Below, in pieces: positions 9,237 through 18,066 of a stretch of 64,000 nucleotides of DNA (positions within the stretch are counted from its first letter, which is position 1; every line of letters begins with the position of its first letter). The position numbers were made by a program, and so were the translations under genes. Source of the stretch: Paenibacillus sp. DMB5 (GTDB taxonomy: Bacteria; Bacillota; Bacilli; Paenibacillales; Paenibacillaceae); contig NZ_LRAC01000134.1 of assembly GCF_001517085.1 (NCBI RefSeq), forward strand, positions 18,808 to 82,807, read 5' to 3'. The notes beneath the pieces are model-generated. The model searched no databases. It worked only from the letters and a program-made list of their open reading frames with translations, and was not told where the DNA came from.

Positions 9237-10265
9237 TTAATAAATAAACATTGCATCACCGAAGCTGAAGAAGCGGTAATGCTCTTTGATTGCTTCCTCA
9301 TAAGCGGCGAGGATATGCTCACGACCTGCTAAAGCGCTGACCAGCATAACAAGTGTGGATTTCGGCAGGTGGAAATTCGTAATCAGCGCATTGACCACTG
9401 TAAACTGATAGCCGGGATAAATGAAAATATCCGTCCAGCCGCTGCAGGCTGTAAGCGGTCCGCCATCCGCCTGTCTTCCAACCGTTTCAAGTGTCCGGCA
9501 GGAGGTGGTGCCGACAGCAATAATCCGTCCGCCCCTTGATCTAGCTTCATTGAGCAGGTCCGCTGTCTCCTGGGACAGCATATAATACTCGGCATGCATG
9601 ACATGCTCTTCAACCTTATCTACCGACATCGGCCGGAAGGTGCCAAGTCCCACATGAAGGGTAATATAGGCGATATTTACACCCTTAGCGGCGATCTGCT
9701 CCAGCAGTTCCTTCGTAAAATGCAGCCCTGCCGTAGGTGCAGCCGCCGATCCCTCATGGCGGGCATATACCGTCTGATACCGTTCACGGTCATCCAGTGT
9801 CTCCTTAATATAAGGAGGCAGCGGCATTGAACCCAGCCGGTCGAGAATTTCCTGAAAAATCCCCTTATAGATGAAGCGGAGTGTCCGTCCGCCCATATCA
9901 GCCTCTTCTTCAATAACAGCCTTGAGTTCATCGCTGAACACAATAACTGCACCGTTCTTCAGCTTCTTGCCCGGCTTCACCAGCGCTTCCCAGCGGTCTT
10001 CGCCCAGATTCTTCAGGAGCAGCACTTCCGCTTTGGCGCCGGTATCCTCCTTGACTCCGAACAGTCTGGCCGGAATGACCCTGGTATCGTTCAATACAAG
10101 GGTGTCTCCCGGCTGAAACTGCTCCAGTATATCTGTGAAATGCCGGTGCTGAGTCTGCCCAGTCTCCTTGTCGACCATCAGCAGTCTTGAAGCACTGCGG
10201 TCAAGCAGCGGAGTTTGGGCAATCAGCTCCTCCGGCAGATGAAAGTCATAATCTTCTACGTTCAT
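9237..10265 (-). CDS. queA: S-adenosylmethionine:tRNA ribosyltransferase-isomerase
   Basis: QueA moves the ribosyl part of S-adenosylmethionine onto tRNA-bound preQ1 to give epoxyqueuosine. The 342-residue product carries the family motifs DFHLPEELIAQTPL, LVLNDTRVIPARLFG, PLPPYIK, GSAAAPTAGLHFT and ITNFHLPKSTLVMLVSA. It sits just upstream of tgt in the same direction and 9 bases after the spoIID-like gene, so the whole ruv-queA-tgt run may be co-transcribed. Confidence 0.97.
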   Translation of the reverse strand: MNVEDYDFHLPEELIAQTPLLDRSASRLLMVDKETGQTQHRHFTDILEQFQPGDTLVLNDTRVIPARLFGVKEDTGAKAEVLLLKNLGEDRWEALVKPGKKLKNGAVIVFSDELKAVIEEEADMGGRTLRFIYKGIFQEILDRLGSMPLPPYIKETLDDRERYQTVYARHEGSAAAPTAGLHFTKELLEQIAAKGVNIAYITLHVGLGTFRPMSVDKVEEHVMHAEYYMLSQETADLLNEARSRGGRIIAVGTTSCRTLETVGRQADGGPLTACSGWTDIFIYPGYQFTVVNALITNFHLPKSTLVMLVSALAGREHILAAYEEAIKEHYRFFSFGDAMFIY

Positions 10266-10274
10266 GCTCTGTCT

Positions 10275-12353
10275 TCATTCCTTAACTATAGTAACGTTAT
10301 TAAAATAGTGTTGCAATATTTGCTTATAATCATACCCTTTGTCTGCCATCCCTTTGACACCCCATTGGGACATGCCGAGTCCATGCCCGTTCCCCCAGCC
10401 GATGAAATAGAATCCGCTGGTCCCGGTTACGACTCTTGCGGCAGCATCCGCGCCCATGACAACAGTCCCGCTGGTATTAGCAGACACCTTGCCGGTAGCG
10501 GACAACACACCCGCAGTCTGCGAGCCGCTGACTGTAGCGGTTTTGCCGTCAGCGCCTAATACAGTATAACTGCCGGAAGGTACAATATCAAACAAGGTGC
10601 TGGGCAATCCGTTAAAGGCAGACCGGAACAAATCCGGGTATTTCACCTGCAGGATTTCACCGTTTGCCTTCACCTGCGTTGCTCTGCCCGAAGGCCCGCG
10701 CTGCGTTACCTGCAGGCTGATAATGGAAGACGGCAGAGCATTGCTGGTCTTGCCGCTCAAACTCTTAAGCAGCTCGGACGAAGTATACGGTCCTTTGATC
10801 CAGCTGTAGCTGCCGTTTTCGTAGACCTGGTCCAGTACAATGGCATTGTCGCCCGGATTCAGCTTGCCTACGGGATTGGCACTGCTCTCAATAACCGGCA
10901 ATGGCCGGACATTCACATCCTTGGTTGTTGCCGTCGCAATGCTGAGTCCGGCCGCATTCTTGCTACCGGTCAGCTTGATATTATCCTCACGGGCATAACC
11001 GGCCACACCGCTTGGCAGCAGGAGATAATACCATTTCTTCGAGGTCCCTACCGCAGCCGCATCCTCTGCGCTGGGTACGCTGACGAAGGTATTCCCTCCG
11101 TTATTCCATACCTCCGAAGGGTCTGCTGTCCTGCCGCCGCTATTGGAGGAAAAGACCGCTTCGACCACCTTTCCGCCGCTCATCAGCACCTCGCCGGCAG
11201 TATCATCAACAGCCTTGGTAATTACCGGGGCTTCAGCGCCGATACCGTTATAGACCTGGCTAAGTGTCGTATCGACCACATTCGCTACCTCAAATTTGTT
11301 GCCCTGGGCCCGCGCATAGCTTCTTGCAGCCACCGCCTGGGCTTTCAGCGCTTCGGCCGGCCAGCCCGAGGAGACTTCGCCGCCGACTACAGCATACAGA
11401 TACTGTTCCATGGGAACCACATTAATAACAGCCAGTGATCCTGCAAGTCCGCTCAGCTCCAGATCCCCGCGGTAGGTCCGTTTGGATCTTTCGGTGATCT
11501 GGATTCCGGATGCGTTACCGGCCGCAGTAAACTTCGCTCCGCTGCCGGAGACAACATAATGAAACGCCTGGCCCTGGCTTGTCCAGTCCATTCCGGCATC
11601 CGTGCGGATGATTAATCCAGGTGTGCTCACAGCAGTTGTCCCCAAGGAAAGCTGCGGGAGAGCTGCCGCTGCCTGTACCTGCAGAGCAGCCAGCTCACTG
11701 TCGTTCACCGCTTCTCCGGCCCATACCTGGAACCGGGCGCTGCCGTCAGCACCTGCCGCCAGCACCTTCCAGGCATCCATTCCGGCATCCGTTATACTCC
11801 CAAGCACGGTTTCTGCTTCCTGTGAGGAGGCAAAATCACCGGCCAGCAGATGCTTATTGCCCTTCACGGCTGCAGCCTGACCGTCCGGAATGGACAGGCC
11901 GGCCTTATTGACGCGGGCAAGCCCGTCCTTCGCGGCAGCTTCACTGGCATAGGGAGCCGTGTACAACTGGTATACACTGGCGCCGCCGCGTGTTGTCACG
12001 AACAGCTGCGGTTTATCGGAAGTGGCCTGCAGCTTCTTCGCGGCATCGGCCGCAGTCTGCCAGGACGAGGTCTCCATTACTTTAACCTTGTAAAGATCCA
12101 GACTCACGCGGATTTTGTTATTGCCGGAAACAGGCAGCAGCGTAGTTCCGCCGGCCATCAGATTGAACGCTTCTGCAGACTGCAGTGTAACGAACGGGAC
12201 AGTCGATTTATATTTGCTGCCGATATCGGCATATAGGGCAACCCTGATCGGTGCGGATTCGGCATAAGTGCCGCCTGCAGGAACAAGCAAACTTCCGGCG
12301 GTCAGCGCTGCCGCAAGCAGCGCCCGGCTTAGCTGCCTGGCAAACTTCATCAT
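10275..12353 (-). CDS. SpoIID/LytB-domain protein with SPOR-like repeats
   Basis: A 692-residue secreted protein with an N-terminal signal peptide (ALLAAALTAGSLLVPAGGTYA). Residues about 100-240 contain repeated units of the SPOR type (Gln/Ala/Lys-rich, likely glycan-binding). The SpoIID core follows near residues 305-400, with the hallmark SGWPAEALKAQAVAARSYAR. The C-terminal signature GWGNGHGLGMSQWG lies near residue 650. SpoIID is a lytic transglycosylase that trims peptidoglycan during engulfment. This protein is roughly twice the length of classical SpoIID and sits between ruvB and queA, so it is a paralogue or the spore-linked SpoIID/LytB family member rather than surely SpoIID itself. 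Confidence 0.85.
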   Translation of the reverse strand: MMKFARQLSRALLAAALTAGSLLVPAGGTYAESAPIRVALYADIGSKYKSTVPFVTLQSAEAFNLMAGGTTLLPVSGNNKIRVSLDLYKVKVMETSSWQTAADAAKKLQATSDKPQLFVTTRGGASVYQLYTAPYASEAAAKDGLARVNKAGLSIPDGQAAAVKGNKHLLAGDFASSQEAETVLGSITDAGMDAWKVLAAGADGSARFQVWAGEAVNDSELAALQVQAAAALPQLSLGTTAVSTPGLIIRTDAGMDWTSQGQAFHYVVSGSGAKFTAAGNASGIQITERSKRTYRGDLELSGLAGSLAVINVVPMEQYLYAVVGGEVSSGWPAEALKAQAVAARSYARAQGNKFEVANVVDTTLSQVYNGIGAEAPVITKAVDDTAGEVLMSGGKVVEAVFSSNSGGRTADPSEVWNNGGNTFVSVPSAEDAAAVGTSKKWYYLLLPSGVAGYAREDNIKLTGSKNAAGLSIATATTKDVNVRPLPVIESSANPVGKLNPGDNAIVLDQVYENGSYSWIKGPYTSSELLKSLSGKTSNALPSSIISLQVTQRGPSGRATQVKANGEILQVKYPDLFRSAFNGLPSTLFDIVPSGSYTVLGADGKTATVSGSQTAGVLSATGKVSANTSGTVVMGADAAARVVTGTSGFYFIGWGNGHGLGMSQWGVKGMADKGYDYKQILQHYFNNVTIVKE

Positions 12354-12417
12354 GTCATCCCCCTTGGAGTTATTGGAGTTAGTTGTAGGCTAAAGATTAC
12401 TGTTCAGGACAATATCC

Positions 12418-13425
12418 TTAATTCGGCTGCGGCGGTAGCGGCAGGCCCAAATGATGATAAGCAGCCGGAGTTACGATTCTGCCTCTTGGCGTCCGCTGCA
12501 GAAAGCCAATCTGCAGCAGATACGGCTCATATACATCTTCAATCGTCTGACTCTCTTCACCGATCGTAGCAGCAATCGTATCCAGACCGACAGGCCCGCC
12601 CCGGAACGAGGTGATCATAGCGTTCAGCATTTTATGGTCTATGCTGTCCAGGCCGCGCGGGTCAACCTGCAGCATCTTCAGTGATTCGGCGGCAATCTCC
12701 GGGGTAATAATCCCGTCCCCGCGCACCTGCGCGAAATCACGGACCCGCTTCAGCAGGCGGTTGGCGATACGCGGTGTCCCCCGGGAACGCAGGGCAACCG
12801 CCTCTGCGGCATCGCCGACGATCTCAATCCCGAGCATTTCAGCACTGCGCGACACAATGAAGCTGAGCTCGTCGATGGTGTAGTATTCCAGCCGGCTGAC
12901 CACTCCAAAGCGGTCCCGCAGCGGTGCAGACAGCAGACCGGCGCGGGTCGTGGCCCCGATCAGCGTAAACGGAGGCAGATCCAGCCTGACGGAGCGGGCG
13001 CTTGGCCCTTTGCCGATCATAATATCCAGGGCAAAGTCCTCCATGGCCGGATACATGACCTCCTCCACCGTGCGGTGCAGCCGGTGAATCTCGTCGATGA
13101 ACAGCACATCGCCCTCCTGCAGATTGGTCAGCAGGGCGGCCAGATCACCGGGCCGTTCAATCGCCGGGCCTGAGGTTGTCCGCAGATTCACGCCGAGCTC
13201 GTTGGCGATAATATTCGCCAGCGTCGTTTTGCCGAGTCCCGGCGGCCCGTACAGCAGCACATGATCCAGCGCCTCGCTGCGCATCTTGGCGGCTTCAATA
13301 TAGATCTTCAGGTTTTCCTTCACCTGATTCTGTCCGATGTATTCGCCTAAATAACGCGGACGCAGGCTGAATTCCACCGCCTGCTCGTCCATCATCAGAT
13401 TGGCCGATATAATCCGGTCATCCAT
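12418..13425 (-). CDS. ruvB: Holliday junction branch migration ATPase RuvB
   Basis: A hexameric AAA+ motor that drives branch migration of Holliday junctions with RuvA. The 335-residue product has the Walker A motif YGPPGLGKTTLANIIANE, Walker B LFIDEIHR, sensor 1 LIGATTRAGLLSAPLRDRFG, and the C-terminal winged helix ending LGLPLPPQ. The N-terminus RPRYLGEYIGQNQVKENL is typical. It follows ruvA by 38 bases. Confidence 0.98.
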   Translation of the reverse strand: MDDRIISANLMMDEQAVEFSLRPRYLGEYIGQNQVKENLKIYIEAAKMRSEALDHVLLYGPPGLGKTTLANIIANELGVNLRTTSGPAIERPGDLAALLTNLQEGDVLFIDEIHRLHRTVEEVMYPAMEDFALDIMIGKGPSARSVRLDLPPFTLIGATTRAGLLSAPLRDRFGVVSRLEYYTIDELSFIVSRSAEMLGIEIVGDAAEAVALRSRGTPRIANRLLKRVRDFAQVRGDGIITPEIAAESLKMLQVDPRGLDSIDHKMLNAMITSFRGGPVGLDTIAATIGEESQTIEDVYEPYLLQIGFLQRTPRGRIVTPAAYHHLGLPLPPQPN

Positions 13426-13463
13426 TATTTATCACTCCGTTCTTCAACACTGTTAGCAGCCTC

Positions 13464-14087
13464 TTACTTGGCAATATACAGCAGCCCCAGCGCCTTCTTC
13501 ATCAGCACGTCGACAGTTCCCGTATCCGTGCCTTCCTTCTTCATTGTCAGCCATACACGGTCGAGCTCTGCTTCTGTATATCCGAGTGCCTTCAGTGCAT
13601 CCCGCGCTTCTTCCCAAGGCAGGGCGGCCGCTTTCGCCTCCGCTTCAGCCGCTACCGCGAACAATCCGGTCTGGATCGGCACGGAGCTCAGTCCGTCCAG
13701 TTTGTCGCGCAGGTCGAGGATCATCCGCTGTGCGGTCTTTTTGCCGATGCCCGGCAGCTTGGTCAGGAAGGTGATATTCTCCTGGTAGATGGCCGAGATC
13801 AGCTGATCCGGCGTCCCCCCGGTCAGAATGCCGAGCGCGACCCGCGGGCCGATGCCGGACACCTCGATCAGCTTGCGGAACAGCTTCTGCTCCTCCCGGG
13901 TCGGGAACCCGAACAGCAGCGTGGCATCCTCACGGGTCTGATAGTGGATATAGACCATTACTGGACCTTCCGTCTTGGCAAAGGCATACGGATTCGGACA
14001 GAATACCCGGTAGCCTACCCCTTGTATATCAAGCACAATATATTCGGACTCCAGATAAACAACCGGTCCTCTTAAAAAATCTATCAT
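13464..14087 (-). CDS. ruvA: Holliday junction DNA-binding protein RuvA
   Basis: RuvA binds four-way junctions and loads RuvB. The 207-residue product has the N-terminal OB fold (MIDFLRGPVVYLESEYIVLDIQGVGY), the helix-hairpin-helix motif LPGIGKKTAQRMILDLRDKL, and a C-terminal RuvB-binding domain (EEARDALKALGYTEAEL). Its ATG overlaps the ruvC stop by four bases (ATGA), so the two are coupled. Confidence 0.98.
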   Translation of the reverse strand: MIDFLRGPVVYLESEYIVLDIQGVGYRVFCPNPYAFAKTEGPVMVYIHYQTREDATLLFGFPTREEQKLFRKLIEVSGIGPRVALGILTGGTPDQLISAIYQENITFLTKLPGIGKKTAQRMILDLRDKLDGLSSVPIQTGLFAVAAEAEAKAAALPWEEARDALKALGYTEAELDRVWLTMKKEGTDTGTVDVLMKKALGLLYIAK

Positions 14088-14587
14088 TTTCGCAATACCT
14101 CATTTAATTTGGAATTTAGACTCACGGAATGGGCATGACACACCGCTACCGCCAGGGCATCGGCCACATCATCCGGCTTGGGGACTGCAGACAGCTTCAG
14201 GAGCAGTTTCACCATTTCCTGCACCTGCTTCTTCTCGGCCTTGCCGTATCCGACGACCGCCTGCTTCACCATCATTGGCGTATACTCGGAAACAGGGAGC
14301 CCCTTCTGTACAGCCGCCAGAATCAGCACACCGCGGGCCTGCGCCACCGGGAGTGCTGTTGTTACGTTCCGGGCAAAAAACAGCTTCTCTATAGCAACCA
14401 TGTCCGGCTTATAACGGTCAATAAGCTGAACCATGCCCTCATAGACATGCAGAAGCCGCTCTTCCTCCGGCGTATGCGCCTCTGTCTGAATAGAGCCATA
14501 CTGAACAGGTGTCAGTTTATTTCCTGTCTTATCAATAAAACCGAAGCCGACAATCGCCAGCCCCGGGTCAATTCCCAAAATACGCAA
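14084..14587 (-). CDS. ruvC: Holliday junction resolvase RuvC
   Basis: The nuclease that cuts Holliday junctions after RuvAB. I chose TTG at 14587, giving LRILGIDPGLAIVGFG at the very N-terminus, which is where RuvC proteins begin; GAGGAGAG lies 7 bases upstream. The 30 extra residues of the longer frame are not family-like. The length is 167 residues. Acidic catalytic residues are seen in GIDPG, MVAIEKLFF and KPDDVADALAVAVCH. It is the first gene of the ruvCAB group, and the agr operon ends 220 bases upstream. Confidence 0.95.
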   Translation of the reverse strand: MRILGIDPGLAIVGFGFIDKTGNKLTPVQYGSIQTEAHTPEEERLLHVYEGMVQLIDRYKPDMVAIEKLFFARNVTTALPVAQARGVLILAAVQKGLPVSEYTPMMVKQAVVGYGKAEKKQVQEMVKLLLKLSAVPKPDDVADALAVAVCHAHSVSLNSKLNEVLRK

Positions 14588-14735
14588 ATCCGATCTCTCC
14601 TCTGCTACAGGCAGGATATTCCTCATGACGGTCCATTGTCCGCCCTTAAAGCGAACATATGTATTCCTTCTACCCATTATAACAAAAATCCCCCTGGCGG
14701 GAGCATAAAATTTGCTTTCCCCGGAGATTAAGAAA

Positions 14736-14777
14736 CAAAAAAAGCGGATGCCCGGCTGCCCCGGTGCTGATCCGCTC
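14736..14777 (-). terminator. Terminator of the agr operon
   Basis: On the minus strand the stem AGCGGAT / ATCCGCT (arms 14743-14749 and 14770-14776) encloses a CCGG-rich inner hairpin and is followed by seven T's. It lies 30 bases beyond the agrA stop and separates the agr operon from ruvC. Confidence 0.85.
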
Positions 14778-14806
14778 TTTCAGTAATATAAGTATAGTTT
14801 CTGTTA

Positions 14807-15541
14807 TCAGTGCGGAATAATATCCTTTAGCCCCCCGAGAAAACGGCTGGAGGCATAACAAATCTCCCCGTTAATCATCCGGATTTCACGATTCTTCGTA
14901 TCCACCTCGGCAATATTATCCTTATTGACGACAAAGGAGTTGTGACAGCGGTAGAACCGCGAGTCCATCTCCAGAATATCCTTCAGCTTGCCGTAGAACT
15001 CGACCTGGCGGTTTTTGGCATGCAGGATGATTTTGTGCAGCTGCGGCGAGGTCTCAAAGAATAAAATATCATTATAATCAACGCTGATCATCTTATCGCC
15101 GGATTTGGTCTGGAATTTCTTAATATTGTTATACTTGTTCTGCAGATAACGGGTATTGGCAGTATCAATGCACTCAATAACGCGCTGGCGGATATCTGTA
15201 AATTTGTCCTTCGTTATATAATCCATTGCTTCCACCTTGTAGGTGAATGTTAAATAGGTTAGCTCCGAGTGAGTGGTCACGAAGACAATGGCTCCCAGGC
15301 TGTCATACTGGCGGATCTCCGCGCCCAGTGCAATCCCGCTCTTCTCCTCCTGCAGATCCACATCCAGAAAGTACAGTCCCGTCACCCGGTTATTCTGCAG
15401 ATAGTCAAGAATATCCTTGGAACGCCCTGTGGAGATGACCAGCTTCATATCCAGATTCTCCATCATAATATAGTTCTCTATGTAACTGTTGAGCCGCTTT
15501 CTTTGTTCCGGGTCATCTTCGCATACAAATATCTCCAGCAT
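14807..15541 (-). CDS. agrA: AgrA-type response regulator with LytTR DNA-binding domain
   Basis: A 244-residue regulator with a receiver domain (residues 1-125: acidic pocket CEDD, phospho-acceptor Asp60 in FLDVD, switch Thr in FVTTHSE, Lys111-type in YITKDK) and a LytTR domain (about 145-240: ILFFETSPQLHKIILHAKNR, YRCHNSFVVNKDNI). It should be phosphorylated by the AgrC protein and bind paired 9-bp sites in target promoters. The start is ATG 15541, 7 bases after GGAGG. It is the last gene of the agrBDCA operon. Likely targets are the agr promoter and the neighbouring biosynthetic operon; the latter is inferred from position only. Confidence 0.9.
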   Translation of the reverse strand: MLEIFVCEDDPEQRKRLNSYIENYIMMENLDMKLVISTGRSKDILDYLQNNRVTGLYFLDVDLQEEKSGIALGAEIRQYDSLGAIVFVTTHSELTYLTFTYKVEAMDYITKDKFTDIRQRVIECIDTANTRYLQNKYNNIKKFQTKSGDKMISVDYNDILFFETSPQLHKIILHAKNRQVEFYGKLKDILEMDSRFYRCHNSFVVNKDNIAEVDTKNREIRMINGEICYASSRFLGGLKDIIPH

Positions 15542-15556
15542 CCATATTCCTCCAAT

Positions 15557-16852
15557 CTAATACACTTCAAGTTCCTGAATAAACTGTCCGTCTTTCCTGT
15601 ATGTATCCAGTGTAACACCGGCGCACTGGGAGACAATCTCCCTCAGGTTGCTCAGCCCGAGCCCGCGGCCCGTACCTTTGGTGGAGAATCCTTTTTCAAA
15701 AATCTGGTGCAGCTCCGGACCGTTCGGCTGGCAGCTGTTCGCTACGGCAATCAGTAGACCTCCGGAACGCTTAACCAGTGCAACCCGCAGGTTGGAGGCT
15801 TCACATTTGGCAGCCTCTTCAATGGCATTATCCAGGATAATCCCCAGACAACGACACAGCTTGACGGAATCCATGTTGATCGCCTCAATCGGCTCTACTG
15901 CCTCAACAACAGCATCAATATGCAGCTCCTGGGCACGGATCAGCTTCGAGGATAGAATGCCCTTCAGCTCCTGGACCTTTACATTTTGCAGCGAACCCAG
16001 CTTATAGTTGTTATTCTGCATCCCCTGGCTAATCGGAAGAATCTTGTTGTCAAAATAGGTGCCCAGCCCTTCCATATCCTTCGATCTTATGTATTCTGAC
16101 ATCGACAAAAGAATATTGATATAATCATGGCGGAATTTCTGCATGTCGGTGTACATCATTTCCAGATTGTCGGTGTACTCCAGGAGACGCTCATACTGCT
16201 CCTGCTTGCCCTGCATTACAGCCTCTTTCATAACACTGCGCGTCAGCACCATGAACACACCAATTAAGAGGATGAAATAAAATATAAACAGCAGGCTGTT
16301 CGCCCGAATATTGGCACTCGTGAATCCCTGCTGCTTCCCGATTAAGATATTGGCATAAAAAATCACTACCGTAATGACACAGAGAACAGCGAACAAAATC
16401 CCGTATCTGCGGAATAGAAGATCATATGCCTGGAACCTGGTGAAAAGAAACCGGACGGCAAAAACGAGAAGGATGGCAATCACGAAATAAGTAAGGTAGT
16501 AGTATATATTGTCCAAGAATCCGTTGTTGATCTCCTCAAGAGAGGTATTAAAGAGCCTGATAAAGATACCGGTTGCTATGTAGTCGCTGATTACTGAAAT
16601 AATTATCGCTATGATCGGAAAGATGATACTGAATACAATTCCCCTTGATTTCCAGTAACTTAATACAATACAAAAAAACAGAATAATAGTTATACTGGGA
16701 ATTCCAATCATTATGTATAGAGGATATCCGATACAAAAGGAGCCTACAAACATTACAAGACTGAATTTCAGATTGAATCTTCCCTGATTTAACATATAAA
16801 TACTCAAAGAGAGTGTTAACATCTGAACGCCAACCGATAATAATTCTCCCAA
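15557..16852 (-). CDS. agrC: AgrC-type quorum-sensing histidine kinase
   Basis: A 431-residue membrane kinase with about six to seven N-terminal helices (residues 1-205), a dimerisation helix with His242 in KFRHDYINILLS, and a GHKL ATPase domain (NAIEEA N-box, GRGLGLSNLREI G-box). This is the architecture of AgrC, which senses the extracellular cyclic peptide made by AgrD and AgrB and phosphorylates AgrA. The start is TTG at 16852, 9 bases after GAGGGGG. It lies 15 bases before agrA and 190 bases after agrD. Confidence 0.9.
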   Translation of the reverse strand: MGELLSVGVQMLTLSLSIYMLNQGRFNLKFSLVMFVGSFCIGYPLYIMIGIPSITIILFFCIVLSYWKSRGIVFSIIFPIIAIIISVISDYIATGIFIRLFNTSLEEINNGFLDNIYYYLTYFVIAILLVFAVRFLFTRFQAYDLLFRRYGILFAVLCVITVVIFYANILIGKQQGFTSANIRANSLLFIFYFILLIGVFMVLTRSVMKEAVMQGKQEQYERLLEYTDNLEMMYTDMQKFRHDYINILLSMSEYIRSKDMEGLGTYFDNKILPISQGMQNNNYKLGSLQNVKVQELKGILSSKLIRAQELHIDAVVEAVEPIEAINMDSVKLCRCLGIILDNAIEEAAKCEASNLRVALVKRSGGLLIAVANSCQPNGPELHQIFEKGFSTKGTGRGLGLSNLREIVSQCAGVTLDTYRKDGQFIQELEVY

Positions 16853-16966
16853 AATCCCTATCCCCCTCAGCTTAAGTCACTCTATAATTTTATACAAGAT
16901 TGGAACTTTAACCCTATACAAATCATTGTAATTCATACAAGATAATCTAGTAAAGCTGAATAACCC

Positions 16967-16993
16967 AAAAAAGCCTCCTATACCGGAGACCTT
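16967..16993 (-). terminator. Possible attenuator between agrD and agrC
   Basis: On the minus strand GTCTCC-GGTATA-GGAGGC forms a six-pair stem with one mismatch and is followed by six T's. It sits in the 190-base gap after agrD. A weak terminator here could make agrBD more abundant than agrCA. The stem is short and imperfect, so this is tentative. Confidence 0.35.
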
Positions 16994-17042
16994 TTCGGAA
17001 TCTATTGGTTTCATAACCGTGCAGTGATGCATAAATCACAAG

Positions 17043-17213
17043 TTATTTATGGGCTGAGGCCTTTAATAACTCCATCGGAATTTTAGGTTCGTGGAAGAAT
17101 GTAATGCAGCAAGTTTCCATTGCAATATCTCCGCTCTTGATTGCTGCACTTCTCACTGCTGCGGCCATACCGTCTTTTACCTCGTTAAACATTCTTTGCG
17201 TCATAGTTTTCAT
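17043..17213 (-). CDS. agrD: AgrD-type precursor of a cyclic autoinducing peptide
   Basis: A 56-residue frame directly after agrB. It has the AgrD layout: an N-terminal amphipathic helix (MFNEVKDGMAAAVRSAAIKSG), a core with the ring Cys (METCCITFF) and an acidic/Pro C-terminal recognition tail (HEPKIPMELLKAS) that AgrB would cut off. The mature signal should be a thiolactone closed from Cys35 or Cys36 to a C-terminal aromatic residue; a five-residue ring CITFF from Cys36 matches the usual ring size. The ATG lies inside agrB, 29 bases before its end, after AAGGAG, so the two are coupled. Later in-frame ATGs (17204, 17192) are possible starts. Confidence 0.8.
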   Translation of the reverse strand: MKTMTQRMFNEVKDGMAAAVRSAAIKSGDIAMETCCITFFHEPKIPMELLKASAHK

Positions 17214-17823
17214 AATTATTATAGCTCCTTTTTAATAGTTTATAGGTTATTGGCAGAATCATCATTACTTGAAGCAGAATTCCCGTGAGCAGTAAAGCCT
17301 TGACAGTGGGGCTTGGAATCACCAGAGCGGTACATACAATCAGCAGACTGGACCTTGTTGTAGCCCTTCTTAATTTCTCTCTTCTTTCTTTGCCAAGCAG
17401 CGGAAATTTATCTGTATCCGCCGGTGCATACCGGTAAAGCAGCAATGTAGCCAGTAAACCAATGATTCCTACCTGTATGTTGTTGAACCTTATGTATTGT
17501 TCGCATAAATACGGTATGCCTATGAACATTGCAGTACTTGATATACTGCACATCAAGCTGCTGCTTGCATGGAGGCCAAATGCTGTTTTGCGGATTGCGA
17601 AGTAGGCGCCGTGCATGATTAATGTCTGCCAGAGCAGATGGAACAGGATTGCCGCTCCGTAGACCAGAACCATTTTATTCAGGTTAATCAGCAGCATTTC
17701 AAATCCCAGCTTCATTTTCAGGTAATCAATGTATTCTCCCTCACGCTCCTTGTTCATTCTTCGGGCCATTTTGCAGGCCAGCGATTCGGTAAATCCCATC
17801 TTTACTGCTTCTTCAGCTTCCAT
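17185..17823 (-). CDS. agrB: AgrB-type membrane protease for autoinducer maturation
   Basis: A 212-residue polytopic membrane protein. AgrB cleaves the C-terminal tail of AgrD and forms the thiolactone. The catalytic pair is visible as His85 and Cys92 in FGLHASSSLMCSI, with the same seven-residue spacing as in S. aureus AgrB (His77/Cys84). The amphipathic N-terminus and about five to six helices fit. The ATG is preceded by GAGAGGTGA. It is the first gene of the operon, so the agr promoter should lie at 17824-17990. Confidence 0.9.
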   Translation of the reverse strand: MEAEEAVKMGFTESLACKMARRMNKEREGEYIDYLKMKLGFEMLLINLNKMVLVYGAAILFHLLWQTLIMHGAYFAIRKTAFGLHASSSLMCSISSTAMFIGIPYLCEQYIRFNNIQVGIIGLLATLLLYRYAPADTDKFPLLGKERREKLRRATTRSSLLIVCTALVIPSPTVKALLLTGILLQVMMILPITYKLLKRSYNNYENYDAKNV

Positions 17824-17992
17824 TTTATTTGGTCACCTCTCTTGTCCTTAATATTAAACTTTTTATTGAGGAGTGAATGATTCAGGCACAGGATGCCGTT
17901 CAATTGTAGTAACTGCGTGCATAAATGCCGGGGGATGTCCTAAATGTGCCTTTTTTACACGTACCTGTGAAAACGAATACAGCGGCCTAGAC
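17824..17992. promoter_or_regulatory. Region upstream of agrB, expected to hold the agr promoter
   Basis: This gap between agrB and the terminator of the biosynthetic operon must contain the agr promoter on the minus strand. I could not pick a convincing -35/-10 pair or a pair of AgrA-type direct repeats by eye. On the plus strand a 62-codon frame (GTG 17873 to 18061) encodes a Cys-rich sequence, but its ribosome site is badly placed and it runs through the terminator. Confidence 0.4.
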
Positions 17993-18037
17993 AAAAAAAC
18001 CGCCGCTCAACCGGGAAAGCTCCGGATGCAGCGGCGG
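17993..18037 (-). terminator. Terminator of the NRPS/PKS operon
   Basis: On the minus strand CCGCCGCT / AGCGGCGG (arms 18030-18037 and 18000-18007) forms an eight-pair GC-rich stem followed by seven T's. It begins 30 bases after the phosphopantetheinyl transferase stop and closes the 24-kb minus-strand run of genes. Confidence 0.85.
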
Positions 18038-18066
18038 CGGATGAGCGGGCGGTATCATTAAAGGCT

